A stretch of DNA of 63,898 bases from the NCBI GenBank assembly GCA_018266955.1, contig JAFDZI010000011.1, positions 1 to 63,898 on the forward strand, written 5' to 3'. The DNA comes from Bacteroidota bacterium (GTDB lineage Bacteria; Bacteroidota; Bacteroidia; Flavobacteriales; Weeksellaceae). The notes beneath the pieces were generated by a model. That model did not search any database, was not told the DNA's origin, and was given only the letters and a program-made list of their open reading frames with translations. The translations under genes were made by a program, and so were the position numbers. Shown in pieces: positions 44,916 through 52,944 of this stretch; the stretch's first letter is position 1; each line of letters opens with the position of its first letter.

Positions 44916-45782
44916 TTAATTTCTTTTATCTTTTCCCCAAAGTAGTTTTTGTCGTATAGTTTCATAAAAACTGATGTCTTTTGGGTGAAGAAGTAAGAGT
45001 TGAAATGAAGCTTTTTTCAGGACAACTTCTTCCTCAATGTCAAAATGAATGAGCCGAGAATCCAGGGATAGAGAAAATTGCTTCGCCCTACTTTGTATGT
45101 TTAGTTTCACAGTAACATCGTCGTTCACTATTAAAGGGCGAACATTTAAGTTGTGTGGTGCAATTGGGGTGATGGCAAAGTTGTTGTTGTTGGGCGAAAT
45201 AATAGGACCACCACAACTAAGTGAGTAAGCGGTGGAGCCAGTGGGAGTAGAGATAATTAATCCGTCGCCCCAAAAAACATTCAGAAACTCACCATCGATG
45301 TAGGAATCTATTGTTATCATGGAGGTAGTTTCTGTTCTGGAAATAGTAACATCGTTTAGTGCATACGGGAAAAGGCCTTCTTTTTTTGGGCTAATAACCT
45401 CGATTACCGATCGATTGCTGATGTGGGTATTTCCCTTTAGGATATCGTCCAATAAATTGAATGCTTCTTCCTTAGTAAAACTGGATAAAAATCCCAATCG
45501 GCCGGTGTTTACGCCCACAATTGGGATTTCCAAGTCTTCAATAAATAGTAGAGAACTTACAATGGTTCCATCGCCACCAAAGGTGAAAAACAGTTCAATT
45601 TCTTTATTTTTAAGGTCTTCTTTACAAGTAAAGGTGTCGAAATTTTTAGAGAATTGTAGCGCTTGTGCCATACCTTGATGGAGGCATACTTCAACCTTTC
45701 TTTTGTCGAGTTCCGATATGAATTTTGAGAGATACAAAAAGGTATCTAAATCGGTTTTTTGTGTGTAGATGGCTGCTTTCAT
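44916..45782 (-). CDS. nadK: NAD kinase
   Basis: NadK phosphorylates NAD to NADP. The 288-residue protein has the diagnostic GGDGTIVSSL loop (about 69-78), NTGRLGFLSSF, the NDVTISRTETTSMI stretch and a GSTAYSLSCGGPII motif. It starts 3 bases after the CBS-domain gene on the same strand, an arrangement common in flavobacteria. Confidence 0.96.
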   Translation of the reverse strand: MKAAIYTQKTDLDTFLYLSKFISELDKRKVEVCLHQGMAQALQFSKNFDTFTCKEDLKNKEIELFFTFGGDGTIVSSLLFIEDLEIPIVGVNTGRLGFLSSFTKEEAFNLLDDILKGNTHISNRSVIEVISPKKEGLFPYALNDVTISRTETTSMITIDSYIDGEFLNVFWGDGLIISTPTGSTAYSLSCGGPIISPNNNNFAITPIAPHNLNVRPLIVNDDVTVKLNIQSRAKQFSLSLDSRLIHFDIEEEVVLKKASFQLLLLHPKDISFYETIRQKLLWGKDKRN

Positions 45783-45785
45783 TAT

Positions 45786-46439
45786 TTAAAACTCTAAATA
45801 TTTTTGAAAAAATCCAAAACGATCCTTCATCATTTCGTCTCTGGCATCATCGTAGTGTTTGTGAATAACGGAATAACCGTATCGGTCGAAGGTTTCGTCA
45901 ATGGAGCTAAGGTTATCGCTGGAAATCTTTAGAGTAATCCAAAAATTATCTTCATTTACTTGGCTAATATAGCATCCATATATTTTTGCATTATTGGATT
46001 CTACAATGTTAGAAATCTCGGTTATTGAATAGGTTTTAGCAGGAGTTTGTATGGTAAGTACGGCTCCGTTTTCGGAGAATAGAGGGAATTTTGCAAACTC
46101 AGAAAACACATCATCACTAGAGATGTAGCCAAGGTATTTTTCGGTTTTCCCAATAACAGGAACAATGTTGGAATTGAAGATATGAAACAATTTTACTGTG
46201 TCCAAAAGATTTCCATCGGCCAAGATGGCAAATTTTTCAAAATGCATTTCCAAGCTTCCCAAATTACCTTCTGCCGCATCTTCAAGGAAAGAGATGCTCA
46301 ATGCACCAGCATAATAGCCTTTTTTCTTGATGAATATATGGGTGTGCCCGAAATCTTTTGCGGTTTCATAAGCTTCTTCGATGGTATCGCTGAAACTGAA
46401 AATTGGATAATCTTTAGAAATATAATCTTTAATAAACAT
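45786..46439 (-). CDS. CBS domain-containing protein
   Basis: The 217-residue cytoplasmic protein has a pair of CBS motifs in its first 130 residues (SFSDTIEEAYETAKDFGHTHIFI; IVPVIGKTEKYLGYISSDDVFSEF). The C-terminal half looks like an ACT-type fold (SITEISNIVESNNAKIYGCYISQ). CBS pairs usually bind adenine nucleotides, and its tight pairing with nadK (3-base gap) suggests nucleotide sensing. No direct evidence for the ligand. Confidence 0.85.
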   Translation of the reverse strand: MFIKDYISKDYPIFSFSDTIEEAYETAKDFGHTHIFIKKKGYYAGALSISFLEDAAEGNLGSLEMHFEKFAILADGNLLDTVKLFHIFNSNIVPVIGKTEKYLGYISSDDVFSEFAKFPLFSENGAVLTIQTPAKTYSITEISNIVESNNAKIYGCYISQVNEDNFWITLKISSDNLSSIDETFDRYGYSVIHKHYDDARDEMMKDRFGFFQKYLEF

Positions 46440-46593
46440 AAAGCGAATGTAAGAAAAACTTTAAAAAAAACAAGGACGCTGTCGCTTTCTAATGTTTTTT
46501 ATTGTGTTTAATATGGAGTGCGAATTGTTAGTGTTTGATATTGTGTGTGTTGTGTGGTTTTGGTGATTTAGTTTAAAGAAATATGATATTTCA

Positions 46594-46625
46594 CTTGTAT
46601 TGTGTGAAAAATAATTATATCTTTG
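46594..46625 (+). promoter_or_regulatory. Orphan Bacteroidetes-type promoter
   Basis: CTTG (46594-46597), 20 bases, then TATCTTTG (46618-46625). No plus-strand ORF follows; a strong terminator lies about 40 bases on. Confidence 0.65.
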
Positions 46626-46631
46626 TCGCCT

Positions 46632-46697
46632 TTCATTTTTACTTTTTATTAGATTTATTTCAAACTGCATTGTCGATCAGGACATTGCGGTTTTTTT
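46632..46697 (+). ncRNA. Candidate small RNA of about 65 nt
   Basis: A plus-strand promoter at 46594-46625 and an intrinsic terminator at 46662-46697 enclose a short AT-rich segment with no start codon leading to an ORF. Both neighbouring genes are on the minus strand. The predicted transcript is about 30 nt of unstructured 5' region (TCGCCTTTCATTTTTAC) followed by the terminator hairpin, the layout of a trans-acting small RNA. I cannot match it to a known family by eye. Confidence 0.5.
46662..46697 (+). terminator. Intrinsic terminator of the candidate small RNA
   Basis: A 13-bp stem with one mismatch and one G-U pair (46662-46674 against 46681-46693), loop GATCAG, followed by seven T residues on the plus strand only. 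Confidence 0.75.
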
Positions 46698-46832
46698 ATG
46701 TTTGAATATTAACATGCAAAGCATAGTTTTAATGAGTGTGGCTCTGTTGAAGGAAAATTTGTTTGGTATTTTTTGCTTTAGAGCGCATTAGGAGTTTAAT
46801 AAAGTTTCAATTTTTTCCAAGTATAATATTTC

Positions 46833-48824
46833 CTAGTCTTTTAATGCCTTGATTTCGTCACGCAATTGTGCTGCTTTTATAAAGTCAAGATTTTTGGCTG
46901 CAGCTTCCATTTCTTTTTGTTTTTGTGCGATTAGCTCATCTATTTCTACACTGCTGTAGCTTTGCTTGTCTTCGGCCACTTTTTGTAGAATTTCCTTCTG
47001 TGTGTATTTGGCATCTGGGAAATCTTTGGATCTACCTACGAGGTTTTCAGAGATTTTTTTGTTTAAAGGTTGTGGCGTTTTGCCATTTGCTTCGTTATAG
47101 TGTTGTTGTTTTTCTCTTCTGTAGGCGGTTTCATCCAAGGTTGCTTGCATGCTTTTGGTCATTTTATCGGCATACATTATGGCTTTACCATTGATGTTTC
47201 TTGCAGCTCTTCCCACCGTTTGTATCATCGATCTTCTGGAACGGAGCATGCCTTCTTTGTCGGCGTCCAAAATGGCTACCAATGAAACTTCTGGTAAGTC
47301 CAAGCCTTCCCTTAAAAGATTCACCCCGATGAGTACATCAAATAAGCCAAGTCTTAAATCTTGCATGATTTGAATTCTTTCCAAAGTTTCTACATCAGAG
47401 TGTATGTATCGACAACGGATTCCGAATTTGGTGAAATATTTGCTGAGCTCTTCCGCCATTTTTTTTGTCAGTGTGGTTACCAAAACCCGTTCATCTGCTT
47501 CTGCTCTTTTTTGTATTTCTTCTATTAAATCATCAATTTGGTTAAGTGAAGGTCTAACTTCAATAACGGGATCCAAAAGCCCTGTGGGACGGATAATTTG
47601 TTCTACATATTCGCCATTGGTTTTTTCCAATTCATAATCCGCAGGTGTGGCAGAGACATAGATCACTTGGTTTTGCATTTCTTCGAATTCATGAAATTTC
47701 AAAGGTCTATTGTCCATGGCGGCCGGCAATCGGAATCCGAATTCGACTAAAGACTCTTTTCTGCTTCTATCGCCTCCGTACATGGCATGTACTTGCGGAA
47801 TGGTTACATGGCTCTCATCAATAACCATCAGAAAATCTTTTGGGAAATAATCCAACAAACAGAAAGGTCTTGTCCCGGGTTCTCTGCCGTCCATATATCG
47901 GGAATAATTTTCGATACCGCTACAGTAGCCCAATTCCTTAATCATTTCCAAGTCAAGTTCGGTTCTTTCTTGTAGTCTTTTGGCTTCTAAAGGTCTTTCG
48001 GTTTGGCTGAAGAAGTCCACTTGTTTTACCAAATCGTCTTGTATTTCTCTTATGGCATTGTTCATGGTTTCCTTTGTGGTCACAAATAAATTGGCGGGGT
48101 AGATTTGTATCGTATCAAAATTCTCTTCCACATTGCCGGAAACAGGATCAAAGGTTTGTATTTTTTCGATTTCATTCCCAAAAAACTGTACTCTTATGGC
48201 ATTGTCTGCATAGGCTGGGAAAACATCAATCACATCACCTTTTACCCTAAATGTACCGTGTTGAAATTCATTTAGTGTTCTGGCATATAAAGCATTGACC
48301 AACGCATGTAGAAATGCGGTTCTCGTCATGCTTTCTCCTTTTGCTATGGTGATGAGTGACTTATGAAATTCTGTAGGATTACCAATACCATAGATGCAAG
48401 ATACCGAAGCTACAATGAGTACATCTCTTCTGCCCGATAACAAACTTGCGGTGGCCGAAAGTCTTAGCTTCTCCACTTCTTCATTGATGCTTAGGTCCTT
48501 TTCAATATATGTTCCTGTGCTGGCAATGTAGGCTTCGGGTTGGTAATAGTCGTAGTAGGAAACAAAATATTCAACTGCATTGTTGGGGAAAAACTCTTTG
48601 AACTCCATGAATAGTTGCGCCGCCAAAGTTTTGTTGTGTGCCAAAACAATGGTAGGCCTTTGTATTTTTTGTACTACATTGGCAATGGTAAATGTTTTTC
48701 CCGAGCCGGTAACACCAAGTAAGGTTTGGTACTTTTCGCCAGCTTCTATTCCTTTCGTAAGTTTGTCTATGGCTTGTGGCTGGTCTCCTGTGGGGGAAAA
48801 TTCGGAATGCAAATCAAATTTCAT
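46833..48824 (-). CDS. uvrB: Excinuclease ABC subunit UvrB
   Basis: UvrB is the damage-verifying helicase-like subunit of nucleotide excision repair, working with UvrA and UvrC. The 663-residue protein has the Walker A loop GVTGSGKT (37-44), the beta-hairpin region YYDYYQPEAY, the DExH-box-like IDESHVT, the C-terminal helicase motif with QTVGRAARN, and a UVR motif at the very end (about 630-663). A TAATTTTG box ends 4 bases before the ATG. Confidence 0.97.
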   Translation of the reverse strand: MKFDLHSEFSPTGDQPQAIDKLTKGIEAGEKYQTLLGVTGSGKTFTIANVVQKIQRPTIVLAHNKTLAAQLFMEFKEFFPNNAVEYFVSYYDYYQPEAYIASTGTYIEKDLSINEEVEKLRLSATASLLSGRRDVLIVASVSCIYGIGNPTEFHKSLITIAKGESMTRTAFLHALVNALYARTLNEFQHGTFRVKGDVIDVFPAYADNAIRVQFFGNEIEKIQTFDPVSGNVEENFDTIQIYPANLFVTTKETMNNAIREIQDDLVKQVDFFSQTERPLEAKRLQERTELDLEMIKELGYCSGIENYSRYMDGREPGTRPFCLLDYFPKDFLMVIDESHVTIPQVHAMYGGDRSRKESLVEFGFRLPAAMDNRPLKFHEFEEMQNQVIYVSATPADYELEKTNGEYVEQIIRPTGLLDPVIEVRPSLNQIDDLIEEIQKRAEADERVLVTTLTKKMAEELSKYFTKFGIRCRYIHSDVETLERIQIMQDLRLGLFDVLIGVNLLREGLDLPEVSLVAILDADKEGMLRSRRSMIQTVGRAARNINGKAIMYADKMTKSMQATLDETAYRREKQQHYNEANGKTPQPLNKKISENLVGRSKDFPDAKYTQKEILQKVAEDKQSYSSVEIDELIAQKQKEMEAAAKNLDFIKAAQLRDEIKALKD

Positions 48825-48828
48825 ATTG

Positions 48829-48836
48829 CAAAATTA
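48829..48836 (-). promoter_or_regulatory. -7 box of the uvrB promoter
   Basis: TAATTTTG on the minus strand ends 4 bases before the uvrB ATG. The transcript would start at or just inside the start codon. No clear -33 element is seen. Confidence 0.55.
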
Positions 48837-48888
48837 AGGAATCTACAAACAGAAGGAGTGTAAAAAATGATGCCTTAGCAAAAAATAC

Positions 48889-48896
48889 TATCTTTG
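48889..48896 (+). promoter_or_regulatory. -7 box ahead of the outer-membrane protein gene
   Basis: TATCTTTG matches TAnnTTTG and would give a leader of about 110 nt before the ATG at 49014. The -33 half is weak. Confidence 0.55.
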
Positions 48897-49013
48897 CAGC
48901 GTGAAATTTTTAAATATAAATTTTGAAATCGCCATTAACAGGTTTTTATAAACCAACACTAATAATGATTGGCGATTCCATAAGACCTTTAAAAAACAAT
49001 AAAAAATCGATAT

Positions 49014-49514
49014 ATGAAAAAAGTAATTTTTACCTTGGCATTAGCGGTGTGTGGTTTGGCAACAGCACAAACAACAGCGTACAAGGGAAAAGGAGATGTA
49101 AAAGGGCAATTGGCAGCGAATTTCCAAAAAGGAGGAACAGGTGTTTTGGCTGGATTGGATTATGGTTTGGGCGAAAGTTTTTCCATCGGTGCACAAATGA
49201 GTTATTTGTTGGGTGTAGATGAGGTTGCTGGAATTAAACCAGAATTTGGAGATCGTTTTGATGCGAAAGTTCGTTTTAATGCAAACTTAGGATCGGTGAT
49301 GAAGTTGCCGTCTAATATTGACTTTTACCCGGGATTGGACTTAGGATTAAGAAATTTTGGCGGACATGTTGGCGCTAGATATTTCTTTGATAAAGGTTTT
49401 GGTATTTTCTCCGAAATTCAATTTCCATTTGCTAAGTATAATGATAATGACAAGTTGTTCAATCATTTGAACAATCAGTTTAATTTTACAATTGGTGCTT
49501 CATTTGATTTGTAG
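49014..49514 (+). CDS. Small outer-membrane beta-barrel protein
   Basis: The 166-residue product has a signal peptide (1-19, ending LATAQ). The mature part has alternating hydrophobic/polar strands separated by glycine turns, ending in a phenylalanine-containing strand (NFTIGASFDL). This fits an eight-stranded OmpA-like/opacity-type barrel. I cannot name the family with certainty, although DUF6646-like proteins look similar. It is transcribed alone and followed by a strong terminator. Confidence 0.7.
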   Translation: MKKVIFTLALAVCGLATAQTTAYKGKGDVKGQLAANFQKGGTGVLAGLDYGLGESFSIGAQMSYLLGVDEVAGIKPEFGDRFDAKVRFNANLGSVMKLPSNIDFYPGLDLGLRNFGGHVGARYFFDKGFGIFSEIQFPFAKYNDNDKLFNHLNNQFNFTIGASFDL

Positions 49515-49530
49515 TTCAAGGGAACAGATC

Positions 49531-49576
49531 AAAAAAAATCCTTCATAGATAGTTGCTTTGAAGGATTTTTTTTATT
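49531..49576 (+). terminator. Terminator after the small barrel gene
   Basis: AAAAAAAATCCTTCA pairs with TGAAGGATTTTTTTT, a long stem ending in a T-run. Confidence 0.85.
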
Positions 49577-49822
49577 TTTAATGAAAATATATCCACCTAA
49601 AATAAAGGTTAATCCTACGGAAATATAACCGAAATTACCAAAATAACATTTAACAAATTAGCAAATATTTTCTTATTTTTGTTGGATAAACTTAGTCAAT
49701 AGAATGTCTTTTAAAGTATTTTAAAAATAATTGTTAAAAAACTTGCGTAATTGTTTTTTTTTGTTTTTGTTTTGCCGTGTTCTTATGATGCGCAAAATGA
49801 TGAACCAAAAATTATAAGTAAT
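49577..49822 (+). other. Intergenic stretch ahead of a small-ORF cassette
   Basis: No gene is seen. TATTTTTG (49674-49681) matches TAnnTTTG on the plus strand and would give a 135-nt leader to the ORF at 49823, but the -33 half is absent, so this is weak. Confidence 0.35.
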
Positions 49823-49933
49823 ATGAAAAGTACAATTAAATTTTTATTCGTAATCTTCCTTAGTCTTACATTCTCTGGCTGTAATAATGACAGATCACAA
49901 GAAACGACTATTGAAAAAACAACTAATGAATAA
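49823..49933 (+). CDS. Very small lipoprotein
   Basis: A 36-residue ORF starts MKSTIKFLFVIFLSLTFSGC, a textbook lipoprotein signal with acylated Cys20. Only 16 mature residues follow, rich in Asn, Glu and Thr. It resembles small entericidin-like or lysis lipoproteins in architecture only. The next ORF starts one base after its stop. It is probably real given the clear signal peptide, but I recognise no family. Confidence 0.5.
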   Translation: MKSTIKFLFVIFLSLTFSGCNNDRSQETTIEKTTNE

Positions 49934-49934
49934 A

Positions 49935-50066
49935 ATGTTAAGCCCATATAGTTTGTCAACTGGAGAAACATCATTCGGATGTACTTCTGGTACTGCATGC
50001 GGAACACTGAACATCAATATTTTTTATCAAAATATTGGTACGATATACTCAATACATCAATGTTAA
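49935..50066 (+). CDS. Cys/Ser/Thr-rich 43-residue peptide
   Basis: This ORF reads MLSPYSLSTGETSFGC, then TSGTACGTLN, and ends IYSIHQC. It has three Cys, and Ser/Thr sit two to four residues before the first two Cys, as in lanthipeptide cores. It starts one base after the preceding stop and its own stop overlaps the ATG of the next ORF. No lanthionine synthetase, radical-SAM enzyme or transporter is nearby. It may be a spurious frame; it is listed because of its packing and composition. Confidence 0.3.
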   Translation: MLSPYSLSTGETSFGCTSGTACGTLNINIFYQNIGTIYSIHQC

Positions 50067-50212
50067 AATATTTCATTATCATGTTAAATAAATTTAGCTT
50101 AGAGCTTTTTATTGTTCAAATTCTGTTTTTTATTTTTGCGTTTTTATTGATTTATTTTACAGTAAAACTTATTAGAAAAATAATAAAGAAAAGAAACTTA
50201 AATAATTTATAA
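50060..50212 (+). CDS. Single-pass membrane peptide with basic tail
   Basis: A 50-residue product (ATG 50060; an internal ATG at 50081 gives 43 residues) has one strongly hydrophobic helix (ELFIVQILFFIFAFLLIYFT) and a basic C-terminus (RKIIKKRN). This is the build of small membrane peptides such as type I toxins and membrane-protein regulators. I recognise no family. Its start overlaps the stop of the preceding ORF (ATGTTAA), suggesting coupled translation. Confidence 0.4.
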   Translation: MLKYFIIMLNKFSLELFIVQILFFIFAFLLIYFTVKLIRKIIKKRNLNNL

Positions 50213-50254
50213 ACAATAGATTGACGAATTCCTTATACAAAAGGTAAATAGATA

Positions 50255-50289
50255 AGAGGGTGTACGAAAAGTCGGACACCCTCTATGTT
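50255..50289. terminator. Stem-loop between convergent genes
   Basis: A 9-bp stem AGAGGGTGT/ACACCCTCT with a 12-nt loop precedes the 3' end of the PLP enzyme gene. The T-tract is weak on both strands. Confidence 0.55.
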
Positions 50290-50299
50290 TTAGAATTTA

Positions 50300-51550
50300 T
50301 CAGATGGTGTCCAAAGCCTGGCTCAAATCGGCAATAATGTCTTCGTAATGTTCAATCCCTACCGACAATCTTACTAATTTATCGGAAATTTGTAAGTGGT
50401 CTGCCAAATCTTTCGGTAGGCTAGAGTGTGTCATGGTTTTTGGGTGTTCTGCCAAGGATTCTGTTCCCCCCAAGCTTACAGCCAGTTTTATCATTTTCAG
50501 GTTGTTGAGTAAAGTAAAAGCTTCTTTTTCACCACCTTTTACATCGAAAGAAATCATGGCACCTGCGGATGAATATTGCTTTTTGTAAGTGTTGTATTCA
50601 GTATTTCTTTCAGCAATATTTCCTAAGTAATAGGTTTTTTCCACCTTAGGATGTGCTTGTAAGAATTGGTTTACTTTTTCTGCATTTTTGGCGGCTCTTT
50701 CCATACGGATTTTTAAAGTTTCCAAACTTCTAAGCATTAGCCAAGCGGTAAATGGAGAGAGCATATTGCCTAAGAAAGTTCTTTGCACTTTTATTCTCTG
50801 TATCATTTCTTTGTTTCCGCAAATAGCACCTGCAATCAGGTCAGAATGTCCTCCAATATATTTGGTGGCTGAGTAGATGGAAAGGTCGGCGCCGTGTTGT
50901 AGTGGATGTTGCCAAATGGGACCCATATAGGTATTGTCCACCGCCAAGATTACTTTTCTTTCGTTCTGGAAACTGTCGGCTACTTTTCTACAAGCTTCAA
51001 TGTCAATTAATACATTGGTAGGATTGGCAGGAGTTTCTATATAGATCATGGCCAAACGATCTGCTTTTCCGGTGTTTTTAATTTTTTCTTGTAGAGAATT
51101 TAATTCCTCGCCAGGTCTAAAGGCCAATATATCTACCCCAATCGATGGGAGATAAGAGGTGATATAATGCTCGGTGCCACCATACAAAGGCTCGCTGTAC
51201 ACCAATAAATCTCCAGGTTTTAAGAATTCTAAAAGGACAGTAGAAATGGCGGCCATTCCAGAAATAAATGTAGCACAATCATCTGCTTTATCCCAAACGG
51301 CTAGTCGGTTTTCTACGATTTCTAAATTAGGATTGTTGAGACGGGAGTAAATAAGTCCCATTTCTTCGTTGGGGTTAGATTCTCTTAGTCCATAGGCAAG
51401 TTCAAAAAATGCTTTACCTTCTTCAGCATTATGAAAAACAAAAGTGGAGGTCTGGAAGATGGGACATTTTATAGCGCCTTCTGATAGTTGAGGTTGATAT
51501 CCTAAAGACATCATCTGAGATTCGGGTCTCATCATTTCTTCAAAATTCAT
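50300..51550 (-). CDS. Cystathionine gamma-synthase family PLP enzyme
   Basis: This 416-residue fold-type I PLP enzyme belongs to the Cys/Met-metabolism family. The PLP lysine is in YSATKYIGGHSD, with EPLYGGTEHY and ETPANPTN as substrate/cofactor segments. Members include cystathionine gamma-synthase, cystathionine lyases, O-acetylhomoserine sulfhydrylase and methionine gamma-lyase. The reactive cysteine that marks many methionine gamma-lyases (LYGC) is Gly here, so that role is less likely. The exact reaction cannot be fixed by eye. It is transcribed alone. Confidence 0.85.
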   Translation of the reverse strand: MNFEEMMRPESQMMSLGYQPQLSEGAIKCPIFQTSTFVFHNAEEGKAFFELAYGLRESNPNEEMGLIYSRLNNPNLEIVENRLAVWDKADDCATFISGMAAISTVLLEFLKPGDLLVYSEPLYGGTEHYITSYLPSIGVDILAFRPGEELNSLQEKIKNTGKADRLAMIYIETPANPTNVLIDIEACRKVADSFQNERKVILAVDNTYMGPIWQHPLQHGADLSIYSATKYIGGHSDLIAGAICGNKEMIQRIKVQRTFLGNMLSPFTAWLMLRSLETLKIRMERAAKNAEKVNQFLQAHPKVEKTYYLGNIAERNTEYNTYKKQYSSAGAMISFDVKGGEKEAFTLLNNLKMIKLAVSLGGTESLAEHPKTMTHSSLPKDLADHLQISDKLVRLSVGIEHYEDIIADLSQALDTI

Positions 51551-51658
51551 AATAAATTAGTTCTTTTTTTCTGCTCTAAAGTAGTCTTTTTTCTGTAACT
51601 ATGGTTATTTTTTAAAATAATGAAAATCAGTTGATTATAATGAGTGTCTTCAGTGGAG

Positions 51659-52393
51659 TTATACAATATTTTCATTCCAATAATAAGAATCTGGGTAGAT
51701 TCTTTTTCCGAAAATTGCCGTTCCTACCCGAATGATTGTTGCACCTTCTTCAATGGCTATTTCCAAATCACCACTCATTCCCATGGACAGTTCTCTCATA
51801 TTTACATGAGGAATGTTGGCCTGTACAATGTCTTGCTGAATTTTTTTCAGCAACTGAAAACAAGGCCTCACTTTGGATTCGTCGTCGGAAAATAAGCCAA
51901 TGGTCATCAATCCTTGAATGCGAACTCTGTCCAGTTTAGCGATTTCCTGCACCAAAGCAAGGGTATTTTCTGGGGCTACGCCAAATTTTGATGCTTCATT
52001 AGAAGTATTCACCTGAATTAAAATATCCATTGTTTTGTTTTCGGATTCCAATTTTTTTTGAAGTTTTTCTGCTAAGTCCAAGCGATCGACAGATTGTACA
52101 CAAGAAACTTGGTATTTTAAAATTTCTTTTATTTTATTGGTTTGAAGATGGCCTATGAAATGGGAAGTATGAGTGCTGCTCTGTAAATCTTCGAATTTTT
52201 CCTTTAATTCTTGAATTTTATTTTCGGCAATCAGACGGTACCCTGCGGCTAAAGCAATTTTAATTCTTTCAGAAGAAACGGTTTTCGTTGCCAATAATAA
52301 TTGCACTTCTTCGGCTTTTCTACCTGCCTTTTCGCAGGCTTTGTTTATTCTGTTTTGAATTTCTTTCAAGTGAAGTAAAATGTCATTTTCCAT
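51659..52393 (-). CDS. YggS family pyridoxal phosphate homeostasis protein
   Basis: The 244-residue PLP-binding TIM-barrel protein buffers intracellular PLP. Motifs: VQLLLATKTVSSERI with the PLP lysine (about residue 32-37), GENKIQE-like AENKIQELKEK, HFIGHLQTNK, and SMGMSGDLEIAIEEGATIIRVGT at the C-terminus. Length is typical. The gene starts 7 bases downstream of a terminator that ends the bacilliredoxin transcript. Confidence 0.94.
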   Translation of the reverse strand: MENDILLHLKEIQNRINKACEKAGRKAEEVQLLLATKTVSSERIKIALAAGYRLIAENKIQELKEKFEDLQSSTHTSHFIGHLQTNKIKEILKYQVSCVQSVDRLDLAEKLQKKLESENKTMDILIQVNTSNEASKFGVAPENTLALVQEIAKLDRVRIQGLMTIGLFSDDESKVRPCFQLLKKIQQDIVQANIPHVNMRELSMGMSGDLEIAIEEGATIIRVGTAIFGKRIYPDSYYWNENIV

Positions 52394-52400
52394 AGGAATA

Positions 52401-52433
52401 AAATAAATAAAACCGCAAATTTACTTGCGGTTT
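52401..52433 (-). terminator. Terminator after the bacilliredoxin gene
   Basis: A 9-bp stem AAACCGCAA/TTGCGGTTT, with TTATTTATTTTATT on the minus-strand exit, sits between the bacilliredoxin stop and the yggS start. Confidence 0.8.
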
Positions 52434-52451
52434 TTATAAGGTAAGTTCGTT

Positions 52452-52862
52452 TTAACAATATTCGTCGAAGGCGGCATAAAGATTTGCAGCAATGGCTTCT
52501 GCAGGATTTCCTTCGATGTGGTGTCTTTCCAGCATGTGTACCAATTCGCCATCTTTAAAAAGGGCAATACTTGGAGAGCTTGGCGGGAATGGAGCCATAT
52601 ATTTTCTAGCTTCAGCCACAGCATCAGTATCGAAACCAGCAAATACCGTCAATAAATTGTTTGGTTTTTTTTCTCCAGTTAAAGACATTACTACTCCAGG
52701 TCTAGCAGCACCAGCCGCACAACCGCACACGGAATTTATCATGACCAAAGTGGTTCCTGGTTGTTTCATTGCTTGATTTACTGCCTCGGCAGTGGTTAGG
52801 TCTTGGAAACCTTTATCTGTAAGTTCGGCCTTCATAGGCAAAACAAGTTCTTGTGGATACAT
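52452..52862 (-). CDS. BrxA/BrxB family bacilliredoxin
   Basis: The 136-residue protein has the family CGC motif at Cys46 and Cys48 (NSVCGCAAG), followed by ARPGVVMSL and PPSSPSIALF. In low-GC Gram-positives these proteins remove bacillithiol from oxidised proteins. Many Bacteroidota also make bacillithiol, so that role is plausible here, but no bsh gene is in the window. A TACCTTTG -7 box lies 43 bases upstream. Confidence 0.93.
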   Translation of the reverse strand: MYPQELVLPMKAELTDKGFQDLTTAEAVNQAMKQPGTTLVMINSVCGCAAGAARPGVVMSLTGEKKPNNLLTVFAGFDTDAVAEARKYMAPFPPSSPSIALFKDGELVHMLERHHIEGNPAEAIAANLYAAFDEYC

Positions 52863-52904
52863 AGTGTATTGAATTTATATTAATTAAGTTAAATTTTGAA
52901 GTGG

Positions 52905-52912
52905 CAAAGGTA
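52905..52912 (-). promoter_or_regulatory. -7 box of the bacilliredoxin promoter
   Basis: TACCTTTG on the minus strand matches TAnnTTTG; the predicted leader is about 36 nt. No clear -33 element. Confidence 0.5.
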
Positions 52913-52944
52913 AGGATTATTTTGATGAGATTAAATTGTCCTAA

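Noticed and set aside
51551..51658. Possible SAM riboswitch before the Cys/Met PLP enzyme
   Set aside because: The space is about 100 bases, AT-rich, and shows none of the expected stems.
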